Source of the DNA: Pseudobdellovibrionaceae bacterium
GTDB lineage: Bacteria; Bdellovibrionota; Bdellovibrionia; Bdellovibrionales; Bdellovibrionaceae
Length of the DNA stretch: 64,000 nucleotides
Direction: 5' to 3'
Assembly: GCA_019637955.1 (NCBI GenBank)
Contig: JAHBUS010000011.1
Coordinates: 38,573-102,572, forward strand
The notes under the pieces were generated by a model. It ran no database searches. It saw nothing but the letters and a program-made list of their open reading frames with translations, and was not told the origin of the DNA. Positions 1-7,562 of the stretch are shown one piece after another. Made by a program: the position numbers and the translations under genes. The number at the start of each line of letters is the position of its first letter. Position 1 is the stretch's first letter.

Positions 1-1
1 C

Positions 2-700
2 TCCGAAAAGGTGAACGAGAAGAACGTGTCGCAGGCTTTGCAGCAGGTGCACGGCATCTTGGTTCCGGGCGGCTTTGGTGAGCGCGGGGTCGAAGGCAAA
101 ATGTCGGCGATCAAGTACGCCCGCGAAAAGTCGATTCCGTTCTTTGGTATTTGCTACGGCATGCAGCTCGCGGCGATCGAGTTCGCCCGCAACGTCTGCG
201 GCATCAAAGACGCGACGTCGCGTGAGTGGCACGAAGAGAGCCGCCGCACCGGTGGCAATTACGTGATCGACATCATGAGCGAGCAGCGCGACATCACCAA
301 CAAGGGCGGCACCATGCGCCTGGGCGCTTACTCGTGCAGTCTGAGCCCGCATTCGAAAGCGGCTGCCGTGTACAAGGCGTCGACCATTTCGGAGCGCCAC
401 CGTCACCGTTTTGAATTCAACAACAAGTTCCGCGCCCTGTTCGAAAAGCGCGGGATGAACTGCGTGGGCGTGAACAAAGAGCGCGATCTCGTGGAGATCG
501 TCGAACTCGTGGACCACCCCTGGTTCATCGGCGTGCAGTTCCACCCCGAGTTCAAATCGCGTCCTTTGGACCCGCACCCTTTGTTTGTTCATTTTGTGAA
601 AGCCAGCCTCAAGCAGAAAGACTTGCTTGAACCCAAATCGAAAGCGGCCGCCAAAGGAATGATGCGTTCGCAGCTCAAAAGCTCGGGAGCGCAAGCGTGA
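2..700 (+). CDS. pyrG: CTP synthase, C-terminal part (gene runs off the left edge)
   Basis: This is the glutamine amidotransferase half of CTP synthase, which aminates UTP to CTP with glutamine-derived ammonia. The reading frame is open to the window edge, so the N-terminal synthase domain lies outside. Visible class-I GATase features are the oxyanion segment LVPGGFGERG, the nucleophile elbow GICYGMQ (catalytic Cys) and the His-Glu pair in QFHPEFKSRP near the end. The C-terminal tail after the catalytic Glu is slightly long and basic. The stop overlaps the kdsD start (GTGA), so the two genes are probably translationally coupled. The call is secure; only the 5' end is missing. Confidence 0.97.
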   Translation, partial: SEKVNEKNVSQALQQVHGILVPGGFGERGVEGKMSAIKYAREKSIPFFGICYGMQLAAIEFARNVCGIKDATSREWHEESRRTGGNYVIDIMSEQRDITNKGGTMRLGAYSCSLSPHSKAAAVYKASTISERHRHRFEFNNKFRALFEKRGMNCVGVNKERDLVEIVELVDHPWFIGVQFHPEFKSRPLDPHPLFVHFVKASLKQKDLLEPKSKAAAKGMMRSQLKSSGAQA

Positions 701-1677
701 TCCATGATCCCATCAGTTTGGCCAAGACGGTTTTTGAAACCGAGGCGCAGGCGATTTTATCCCTGCGCGAGCGGCTGAACGATTCCTTCGTCAAGGCCGT
801 CGGCCTCGTCGTGAATTGCAAAGGCAAAGTGATTCTCACCGGGATCGGGAAATCCGGTCAGATCGCCCGCAAGATCGCGAGCACGCTCTCGTCCACGGGG
901 ACCACCGCGATTTTCTTGCACCCGTCCGAGTCCTCGCACGGCGATTTGGGCGTGATTCAGCCCGGAGACGTCGTCGTGGCCATGAGCTACGGCGGCAATA
1001 GCATCGAGCTCAATACCATCTTGGGTTACGTCGCCCGTAAAAACATTCCGCTCATCGCGGTCACCGGCAACTTGCAAAGCGAACTCGCGCTCAAGGCGCA
1101 GGCCGTTTTGGACGTGAAGGTGAACAAAGAGGCGTGCCCGTTGGGCCTGGCGCCGACCGCGAGCAGCACCGCCACCTTAGCGATGGGCGACGCGCTGGCA
1201 ATGGCCGTGCTCGACCAAAAAGGTTTTAGCTCGGATGATTTTGCCGAGAATCACCCAGGTGGTGGTTTGGGCTTTAAGCTCGCGCGCGTGCGTGACCTGA
1301 TGCACACCGGAAGCTCGCTCCCGGTTCTGACGGAATCAACACCCGTGAAGCAAGTGGTGACCGTCATGAGTCGCGGCGATGTGCGTGGAGCCGCGGGCAT
1401 CGTCGACGAGAAGGGCGATTTGCTGGGGATCATCACCGATGGCGATATCCGCCGCCGTCTGGATGCCGCTCAGGATCCCCTCGCGGGAAGTGCCGGCGCC
1501 TTGATGACCAAAAACCCCCGCACGATCGATGCCTCCGAAATCGCCGAGCGCGCGCTGTTCATGATGGAGCAGTTCCGTATTCAGGTGCTCTTCGTGCTGG
1601 ATAAAGCGGGCGCCAATCCTCGCCAGCCCGTGGGCGTGATTCACATTCAAGATCTCTTGCAGGCCAAGGTGCGCTGA
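697..1677 (+). CDS. kdsD: D-arabinose 5-phosphate isomerase (KdsD/KpsF family)
   Basis: The enzyme interconverts ribulose 5-phosphate and arabinose 5-phosphate, the first committed step to Kdo for lipopolysaccharide. An N-terminal SIS domain (about residues 35-170) carries GIGKSGQ at 49-55, SSHGD around His81 and a Ser-rich sugar-phosphate loop. Two CBS domains fill about residues 205-325. The length of 326 aa matches E. coli KdsD (328). The GTG start overlaps the pyrG stop by four bases, and the TGA stop shares its A with the next ATG. kdsC lies 2.1 kb downstream, consistent with the pathway. Confidence 0.96.
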   Translation: MIHDPISLAKTVFETEAQAILSLRERLNDSFVKAVGLVVNCKGKVILTGIGKSGQIARKIASTLSSTGTTAIFLHPSESSHGDLGVIQPGDVVVAMSYGGNSIELNTILGYVARKNIPLIAVTGNLQSELALKAQAVLDVKVNKEACPLGLAPTASSTATLAMGDALAMAVLDQKGFSSDDFAENHPGGGLGFKLARVRDLMHTGSSLPVLTESTPVKQVVTVMSRGDVRGAAGIVDEKGDLLGIITDGDIRRRLDAAQDPLAGSAGALMTKNPRTIDASEIAERALFMMEQFRIQVLFVLDKAGANPRQPVGVIHIQDLLQAKVR

Positions 1678-2195
1678 TGGCCCGCAACTACGACGTTGAA
1701 AATCGCAGTGAGTCCTCGTGGATCTTCCTCCGCGGGACGATCGATGAGGACGCCGATTTTCCGGAGTGGAGCCTGATTCAACAACAGACGAAAATCGCCT
1801 TGGATCTGGGGCAGCTCCAGTCGATGAATTCGAGCGGGATCCGTGAGTGGATGCTCTGGACGCAGAAGCAGCCGGCGGAGGTGAAGGTCGTCGATCTTTA
1901 CAATGTGCCCGCATTTTTTCTGGATCAAGTGACGATGGTTAAGGGTTTTCTGCCCGTGGATTTTCGCATCCACAGCTTCCGCCTCCGCTATTATTGCGAG
2001 GCGACTCAAGAGACCAAAGAGAAACTGTTCGAAGAGGACAGCGAGCTCAAGTTCACGATCCCCGAGAATGTCAAAGTGGCGACCCCGGCGGGAGACAAGA
2101 CTTTCGAGGTCGATCACATGCTCTCAAAGACCCTGCGCACGCTGGAAACCCGGTGCCGGATCGAGAACTTTCATCAAGGCCCGTTCTTCGACTGA
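1677..2195 (+). CDS. STAS-like domain protein of unknown role
   Basis: This is a 172-aa soluble protein with no signal peptide or membrane segment. Residues 40-58 read as the core of a STAS (anti-sigma-antagonist-like) fold: a beta strand ALDLG followed by SMNSSGIREW, which resembles the DSSGL phospho-Ser loop of SpoIIAA-type proteins. The rest is not recognised. The start is fixed by a TGATG overlap with kdsD, so the two are co-translated. A regulatory or scaffold role tied to envelope synthesis is inference only. The STAS similarity is moderate because it was judged by eye. Confidence 0.7.
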   Translation: MARNYDVENRSESSWIFLRGTIDEDADFPEWSLIQQQTKIALDLGQLQSMNSSGIREWMLWTQKQPAEVKVVDLYNVPAFFLDQVTMVKGFLPVDFRIHSFRLRYYCEATQETKEKLFEEDSELKFTIPENVKVATPAGDKTFEVDHMLSKTLRTLETRCRIENFHQGPFFD

Positions 2196-2297
2196 AGAGG
2201 GGCGTCAACCACTCTAGGGCCTTTGGCCAAAAGTTTGACAGCCAAGCCCTGCTTAAATCGCCGAGAACTGGCCAGGCGATTGCTCTTTTGAGCACCG

Positions 2298-3200
2298 ATG
2301 CGTTTCGCTTCTTGGACCTTTCTTTTTTTGCTGGCCGCCCTCCCGGTTCTGGCCGAACCCATGGAGCTGCCTCGACTCGCCAAGGTCGAGACGAAGGCCT
2401 CCGCCAATGCCGAGATGCTCTTTGTTTCGCGCCAAATCTACGAAATTCTCCGGAGCATGCCCCGCGAAAACGACCAGACCCCGATGTATGACATTCGCTA
2501 CGGGATGATGGAGATCCTCCAGCAGCCGGCAGGACCGCGCGACACGCGCGAGTTCCGCGCCCAATTCGGTCAAACCGCCACCAACCGCGCGATGGGACAA
2601 ATCGGCAACTCGGCCCTTCCCACCGGCAAACTGATGTGGGGAGTGTTGAGCGGACAGGCCACCGAGCGCGACTTTCAAGATGTGGCCAAGGCGCTTGAAG
2701 AAGATCCCACCAAGGGCAGTCAGTACGCGATCGAAGTTCTTCCGCAGCTTCGCAAGTTTTTAGCGAAGAAACACGAAGAGGGGAGATTCGGCGCCAACGG
2801 CGGTCTCATGGAATGGATGACGAACACCAAGGTCACCTATAAGTTGAACGCCACGCCGATGATGACCGACGGTTCGATGGGCTTTGCGGTCTCGCCGAAA
2901 CACACCGTGGGTCTGCAATACGAAGTCGGCCAGCGCCGCGATTCGCGCGCGCAGCAACGCTGGGGCCTGCAGTACGATCTGTGCCGCGACGACATGGGCC
3001 GCGTCTGGGGCTCCACCACCACGCAAACCTGCGAACACCGCTACAGCACCGGCGTCAACTTCGGCCGCGATATCCCAGGCACCCGCAACCAATTCGGTCA
3101 ATACTGGAACTGGGGCGTCTCGGTGACCAATCATCGCAACAGCCCCGGCCAACGCGACTCCCAAGAAGGCCGCATCCGCCTCACCATCCCGCTTCCCTAA
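2298..3200 (+). CDS. Secreted protein of unknown function
   Basis: A 300-aa protein with a clear Sec signal peptide (MRFASWTFLFLLAALPVLA, cleavage after about residue 19). No family is recognised. The C-terminal third (about 175-300) contains alternating hydrophobic/polar stretches with aromatic residues (for example WGLQYDL and YWNWGVSVTN) and ends in LTIPLP. This could be beta-strand-rich, possibly a small barrel or outer-membrane-associated domain. A TTGACA hexamer lies at 2235-2240 upstream, but I could not pair it with a convincing -10. It is followed by a large palindromic repeat. Confidence 0.75.
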   Translation: MRFASWTFLFLLAALPVLAEPMELPRLAKVETKASANAEMLFVSRQIYEILRSMPRENDQTPMYDIRYGMMEILQQPAGPRDTREFRAQFGQTATNRAMGQIGNSALPTGKLMWGVLSGQATERDFQDVAKALEEDPTKGSQYAIEVLPQLRKFLAKKHEEGRFGANGGLMEWMTNTKVTYKLNATPMMTDGSMGFAVSPKHTVGLQYEVGQRRDSRAQQRWGLQYDLCRDDMGRVWGSTTTQTCEHRYSTGVNFGRDIPGTRNQFGQYWNWGVSVTNHRNSPGQRDSQEGRIRLTIPLP

Positions 3201-3228
3201 ACCTCGCTCCCGAGAGAAGACCTCGGTC

Positions 3229-3366
3229 CCTTTGGATTTAGGGGATGGGGATTTTCCCTCGCCGGGGACGCGGCCATCCTGGCCTCTGGCCGCCCTGGAA
3301 TACCGCCATCCGGGCGGGGGCGGAGGTCCCCATCGAGGGAAAATCCCCATCCCCTAAATCCAAAGG
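3229..3366. repeat. Long palindromic element, copy 1
   Basis: The outer arms are a perfect 33-bp inverted repeat (3229-3261 with 3334-3366). The pairing nearly continues inward through ggggac/gtcccc. The interior (about 3267-3327) carries a ~60-nt core, including ccctggaataccgcc, that recurs almost unchanged in reverse orientation in copy 2. The arms of the two copies are unrelated in sequence. The element could form a very stable cruciform or RNA hairpin just after the upstream gene's stop, and so could act as a terminator or mRNA-stability element. Confidence 0.9.
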
Positions 3367-3486
3367 CCTCAAGATCCTCTCTCGATTTAGTTCTTAGGAA
3401 AACGCTCGTTCGACGGAAGGCTTTGCCTTCCTGTCTCGTTCAACAATTCGGAAGATCTGTTTTCAGCCTTGTGATTTCTTGCCAGC

Positions 3487-3508
3487 AAATTCGCTTCGCG
3501 AATTTTTT
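3487..3508 (+). terminator. Terminator-like hairpin
   Basis: A 7-bp stem aaattcg/cgaattt around the loop cttcg runs into a six-T tract (part of it within the stem). It sits between the two long palindromes and could end transcription of the 2298-3200 gene. The stem is AT-rich, so strength is uncertain. Confidence 0.45.
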
Positions 3509-3547
3509 GTTCCTCTTGATCCCATCCTTCTCGGAGTGTCGTGTTCT

Positions 3548-3680
3548 TTGGGATTTGGAATTCTAGAATTTAAGTTGGCGAGGGCCTCCGCCCCCGCCCG
3601 GATGGCGGTATTCCAGGGCGGATAGAGGCCATGGATGGCCGTGCCCTCGCCAACTTAAATTCTAGAATTCCAAATCCCAA
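3548..3680. repeat. Long palindromic element, copy 2
   Basis: The outer arms are a perfect 38-bp inverted repeat (3548-3585 with 3643-3680). Each arm contains the nested palindrome aattctagaatt. The loop (about 3584-3643) is the reverse complement of the copy-1 core with only a few differences. The stem sequence is wholly different from copy 1. A conserved loop on a variable but perfectly self-complementary stem suggests a mobile or gene-conversion-driven repeat family. Confidence 0.9.
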
Positions 3681-3825
3681 GGTCCCGGAGCCCTCCGAGA
3701 AGCATGGGCAAGAAACATAATCGTTCAAACGAGGTCGAGTGGTGAGAAACAAGACTGGGACCTGAGTCTGGGTTCAAGTGTTTACGTGTAGCCAGTCGGG
3801 GCGGGGTCGAAGAAAAATAGAGAAC

Positions 3826-4350
3826 ATGGCTCTTACTTTACCACCCGAGCTCCGTGCTCGCTTGCAAAAGATCCGATGTCTGCTTTTGGACGTCGACGGT
3901 GTCCTTACGGATTGCCGGGTTTTTCTCGACTCGAATGGCGAGTGGAAACGAATGTTTAGCATTCGCGATGGCTACGGCATCGTGCAGCTCAAAGAATCTG
4001 GTTACAAGCTGGGCGTGATCACGGGCTCGAAAGCCAAAGACATTCAAGAGCGCGTTCGCGTCTTGGGAATGGATTATTTCAGCGAAGGTTCGACGAACAA
4101 GACGCCGGGGTTCGAGAGAATTCTGAACGAGTCGGGACTTCGGCCGGAAGAGATCGCCTACATGGGCGACGATGATTTTGATATTCCGATCCTGCGTGAA
4201 GTGGGTTTTGCCGCGACCGTTCCCGATGCGATGGACAATGTTCTTGAGAATGTTCACTACGTTTCGGTCCGCCCTGGCGGCAACGGCGCGGTCCGTGAAG
4301 TTTGCGAATTGATTTTGAAATACGGTGCCTTTTCGAAAGGTCAAGCATGA
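3826..4350 (+). CDS. kdsC: 3-deoxy-D-manno-octulosonate 8-phosphate phosphatase
   Basis: KdsC removes the phosphate from Kdo-8-phosphate in LPS inner-core synthesis. It is a short HAD-superfamily enzyme without a cap domain (174 aa; E. coli 188). The motifs are in order: DVDGVLTD (22-29, nucleophile and acid Asp), TGS (66-68), Lys92 and GDDDFD (114-119). The ATG at 3826 is preferred over one 48 bases upstream because it gives the normal KdsC N-terminus. The stop overlaps the next start (ATGA), so kdsC is coupled to the gliding-type cassette that follows. Confidence 0.95.
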   Translation: MALTLPPELRARLQKIRCLLLDVDGVLTDCRVFLDSNGEWKRMFSIRDGYGIVQLKESGYKLGVITGSKAKDIQERVRVLGMDYFSEGSTNKTPGFERILNESGLRPEEIAYMGDDDFDIPILREVGFAATVPDAMDNVLENVHYVSVRPGGNGAVREVCELILKYGAFSKGQA

Positions 4351-5060
4351 CAAAGCTGTTCAATGTTCTCTTGGTTTTACTCTTGGCCACGCCCGCGTTT
4401 GCGGCCGAGTCGGTCGACATTCCCGAAGAGGAATTGGCGCGCGAAACGGTTCTGCCCAGGTTCGACCGTCCCGATAACGTTCGCAACCGCAATGTCGTCA
4501 CCGAGAAAAAAATCGAGGTCGGTTTGTATGCGGGCGCCAATTTCACCGAGCCGATTTACAGCCAAGCCAAGGTCGGCTTGAACGTCGGTTATCATTGGAG
4601 CGAAGACGCGGCCTTGATGTTCAACTTCGCCAAATGGATGAGCGGCCGCAACTCGCAGTACGTTCCCGGGATCGAGCAAAAAGGAAACTTGGATTTTAAC
4701 CGCGTTCCCAATCTCGAGTATTCGCTCTGGGGCAACTACGAGCTCAAAACCTATTACGGAAAAATCTCGCTCACCAAGCAAGGGGTGATGAACCTCTCGC
4801 TGTACCCGATCATGGGTCTGGGCGTGACCAAGTACACCCACAAAATGTACCCCGGCCTCAACGCGGGGATTGGTCAGAAATTTTACTTCGGAAAATCTTT
4901 GGCTTTGCGGATCGATTTCAAGTTTCAGTACCAGCAGGGGCCCAATCCCTTCTTGAAGGGCGGTTTGGCCAACAGCCAACCGGCTCCCGATGCGGGCGAA
5001 TTTGAAGACAAGTTCCGTTTGGACAACGTCATGGATATCGGTCTGAGTTACTTGTTCTAA
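4347..5060 (+). CDS. Outer-membrane beta-barrel protein (first of a pair)
   Basis: A 237-aa secreted protein with signal peptide MTKLFNVLLVLLLATPAFA and a short acidic linker. The rest alternates hydrophobic and polar residues with many aromatics and ends in GLSYLF, typical of a C-terminal barrel strand with a terminal Phe. It belongs to the outer-membrane beta-barrel type common in Myxococcota and Bdellovibrionota. The position, just ahead of a second barrel and a TPR protein, corresponds to the GltA/GltB pair of the Myxococcus gliding apparatus (inference from order, not proven homology). The start is fixed by an ATGA overlap with kdsC. Confidence 0.85.
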   Translation: MTKLFNVLLVLLLATPAFAAESVDIPEEELARETVLPRFDRPDNVRNRNVVTEKKIEVGLYAGANFTEPIYSQAKVGLNVGYHWSEDAALMFNFAKWMSGRNSQYVPGIEQKGNLDFNRVPNLEYSLWGNYELKTYYGKISLTKQGVMNLSLYPIMGLGVTKYTHKMYPGLNAGIGQKFYFGKSLALRIDFKFQYQQGPNPFLKGGLANSQPAPDAGEFEDKFRLDNVMDIGLSYLF

Positions 5061-5073
5061 GAAGGGGCGAGTT

Positions 5074-5904
5074 ATGCATCTTGTAACGACACATTGGATT
5101 CCGAAACTCGTTCTCGCGGCCTTGCTCGTCGGGATGACTCACGTCGCCCACGCTCAAGACGAGGCGCCGGTGGAAGAGAGCGCTCAGGATCTGGATCAAA
5201 TCGAGGCCGAGATCGAAAAAGGCGCGCCGCCTGAAAAGCCGGCGAAGCCCGCGGCCGCCGAGACTCAAGCGACCCCCGATCCGCAAACGCTTTCGGATTT
5301 GGGGCGACTGGCGCCGTTTTCCGAGGTCACCGTTCTGCAAAGACGTTTTCAGCCGAAAACCGAGCGTTTTCAAGCCTCCTTCGGCTTGGGCGGGATCACG
5401 AACGACCCTTGGTTCTACGGCGTCGGTGGCTCTTTGCGGTTTGCCTACCACTTCTCGGAAGCCTTCGCTCTCGAGGGCGTGGCGACCTTCCTGTCGAACT
5501 CGGAGCGCGATTCGGCCAAAGATCTTCTCGCGAACAATGCGGTGAGTACCAGCTCCATCGTTTCGACCAAAGGTTTCTACGGCGTCGATTTGATGTGGTC
5601 ACCCATTTACGGAAAGATGAGTCTTTTTAACAAACGCATCATTCCTTTCGATATGTATTTCTCGGGCGGTTTGGGCCAATCCGAGGTGGATGGCGCCACC
5701 TCCAAGAATCTGATGACCTTCCACGTTGGCACGGGGCAGGTTTTTGCCCTGTCGAAATCATGGGGCTTTCGCTGGGACTTTTCGTGGAACACTTACGCCG
5801 CGAAACAAGTTGATACCGCCGGTAAAGAGTCGACCACCCAGTTCAACAATCTGATCCTGACCCTTGGCGCCAGTTACTTCTTTCCGGAGGTCAAATACCG
5901 ATGA
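5074..5904 (+). CDS. Outer-membrane beta-barrel protein (second of a pair)
   Basis: A 276-aa protein with signal peptide ending AHAQ (about residue 28), then an acidic, Pro/Ala-rich periplasmic segment (EAPVEES to about residue 70) and a beta-barrel domain ending GASYFFPEVKYR. It starts 14 bases after the first barrel with a purine-rich site, and its stop overlaps the next ATG (ATGA). The two barrels share the glycine/aromatic strand pattern and the same context, so they probably sit in the outer membrane as a pair. The GltB-like assignment is inference. Confidence 0.85.
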   Translation: MHLVTTHWIPKLVLAALLVGMTHVAHAQDEAPVEESAQDLDQIEAEIEKGAPPEKPAKPAAAETQATPDPQTLSDLGRLAPFSEVTVLQRRFQPKTERFQASFGLGGITNDPWFYGVGGSLRFAYHFSEAFALEGVATFLSNSERDSAKDLLANNAVSTSSIVSTKGFYGVDLMWSPIYGKMSLFNKRIIPFDMYFSGGLGQSEVDGATSKNLMTFHVGTGQVFALSKSWGFRWDFSWNTYAAKQVDTAGKESTTQFNNLILTLGASYFFPEVKYR

Positions 5905-7559
5905 AGAATTTCAGCCGTTTCTCTCTCCTGATTCTCATCGCTCTTTCGGTGACGTCCGCGGATGCGCAGAACAACCGCAAAAAAGCAAAGCCCGCGGCCA
6001 AGCCCAAAGCGGCCGCGCCCGCCGCCAATCCGATGATGAGAGCGGTCGAGCGCGCGCAGCAAAAGCAAACCAACCGTGCGGCCGCCCCCCGTCAGCAGTC
6101 GCCGACGTCGTACTTGCAACAGCAGCTGAATCAAGCGCTGGCGCAAGTCCGTGCGGGGCAGTACCAGCAAGCCGCACCCACGCTTTACGGCCTCTCCAGG
6201 CGCAAAGAGCTTGAGAGCGAACGTCAGCAGATCAAGTACATCCTTGGCGTCGCGTTGAGCGAGATGAAGATGTACCAAACGGCCGCGTTCCAGTTCGTCG
6301 ACGTGATCCGCACCGGCGGTGGCAAGTACGTGCGCCAGTCGATCGAGCGGCTTTCGCTCGCGGCTGATGCCTTGGGGGACGACACGCTTTTGAACTACGC
6401 GATCTCGAAGGTCCGCATCGACGAGTTCCCGCAAAATCAGAAAGACGTGGTTTACTACCGCCTGGGCGAGATCAAGCTCCGCAACGGTCAGTTCGGCGAA
6501 GCGGCCGAACTGTTCTCGCGCGTGAATGCGAACAGCCGCTACTCGGCGAACGCCCGCTTCAACCGAGGATTGGCGCTGCTCGAGAGCAACCGCCCGCAAG
6601 AAGCGCTCCAGCTCTTCAATTCTCTGCATCAGTCGCGCTCGCGGGCTTCGGTGACGGATACGAACCGTGTCGCTTCGCAGATGGCGATCGCGCGAACATA
6701 CTATCAGATGCAGGATTGGGACAAAGCGATGGAGGCCTACCGCGAGATTCCTCGCGATTCGGAGTACTGGCACGATGCCCTGTTCGAGTCGAGCTGGGCG
6801 CAGCTGCGTTCGGCCAAATTCCGCTCAACTTTGAGCAACCTGCAATCGCTGCACTCGGCCTACTACGAAGACTCGTTCATTCCCGAGAGCTTGCTGGTGC
6901 GATCGATCGTCTATCTCTACATCTGTAAGTTCGACGAGACCGAAAAGACCCTCAATCTCTTTGAAGCGCAGTACGGCCCGGTCCGCACTCAGCTCAGCCG
7001 GTTCTTGGAGACAACGCGCGATCCGCTCGCGTACTTCCAGGAGGTCGAGAGAGCCTACTATATCCGCAAAGACCGCAAGCCCAACCAGGGGCTGCGTCTC
7101 CCGTACATGGTTTCGCGCGCGGTTTTGGATGAAGGAAACGTCAAGCGGGCTTTCGGTTACCTGAAGGCCCTGAACGACGAAAAAGCCCGCATCGAAGCCC
7201 TGCCCACTATTGCGCGTTCGCCCTTGGGCGTTTACGCGATGAAAGTTTTGGCGAGCCGGTTCAAGAACTCGAAAGTGTCAACCGGCGACTTGGTCCGCGC
7301 GCACTTGCTGAACATGCGCAAGAACCTGAACGACTTCTTCGAACAAGCCAGTTTCGTCCGTTACGAGATGATCAACGGAAAGAAAGAGCTCTTGAAGAAG
7401 AAAATCGCGGGCAAAGAATCGCCCAACGCGCAGATCGACGAGAACGTCGACCGCAAGTTCTACACCCAGAACGGCTTCGAGTACTGGCCCTTCGATGGTG
7501 AGTACTGGCTCGATGAAATCGGAAACTACCACTATTTAGGCCAACAGAGTTGTGAGTAA
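5901..7559 (+). CDS. Secreted TPR-repeat protein (GltC-like position)
   Basis: A 552-aa protein with a signal peptide (cleavage near residue 22, SADAQ), then a low-complexity Lys/Ala/Gln-rich linker to about residue 70. A long TPR-type helical solenoid follows, with repeats such as GEAAELFSRVN...SRYSANARFNRGLA. It is likely periplasmic and probably scaffolds the barrels encoded just upstream. It is translationally coupled to the second barrel (ATGA). The order barrel-barrel-TPR resembles gltA-gltB-gltC of myxobacteria, but direct homology to GltC was not tested. Confidence 0.85.
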   Translation: MKNFSRFSLLILIALSVTSADAQNNRKKAKPAAKPKAAAPAANPMMRAVERAQQKQTNRAAAPRQQSPTSYLQQQLNQALAQVRAGQYQQAAPTLYGLSRRKELESERQQIKYILGVALSEMKMYQTAAFQFVDVIRTGGGKYVRQSIERLSLAADALGDDTLLNYAISKVRIDEFPQNQKDVVYYRLGEIKLRNGQFGEAAELFSRVNANSRYSANARFNRGLALLESNRPQEALQLFNSLHQSRSRASVTDTNRVASQMAIARTYYQMQDWDKAMEAYREIPRDSEYWHDALFESSWAQLRSAKFRSTLSNLQSLHSAYYEDSFIPESLLVRSIVYLYICKFDETEKTLNLFEAQYGPVRTQLSRFLETTRDPLAYFQEVERAYYIRKDRKPNQGLRLPYMVSRAVLDEGNVKRAFGYLKALNDEKARIEALPTIARSPLGVYAMKVLASRFKNSKVSTGDLVRAHLLNMRKNLNDFFEQASFVRYEMINGKKELLKKKIAGKESPNAQIDENVDRKFYTQNGFEYWPFDGEYWLDEIGNYHYLGQQSCE

Positions 7560-7562
7560 ACT

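Larger units (their letters stand above)
3201..3825. other. Gene-poor intergenic region packed with palindromes
   Basis: Six hundred bases without a credible gene. It holds two long hairpin elements (3229-3366 and 3548-3680) that share a core in opposite orientation. Between them are two smaller hairpins: ggaaggc/gccttcc (3415-3421 with 3425-3431) and a terminator-like stem at 3487-3508. The short open frames here lack ribosome-binding sites and read through the palindromes, so no gene is called. No promoter for kdsC was recognised in the last 140 bases. Confidence 0.8.
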
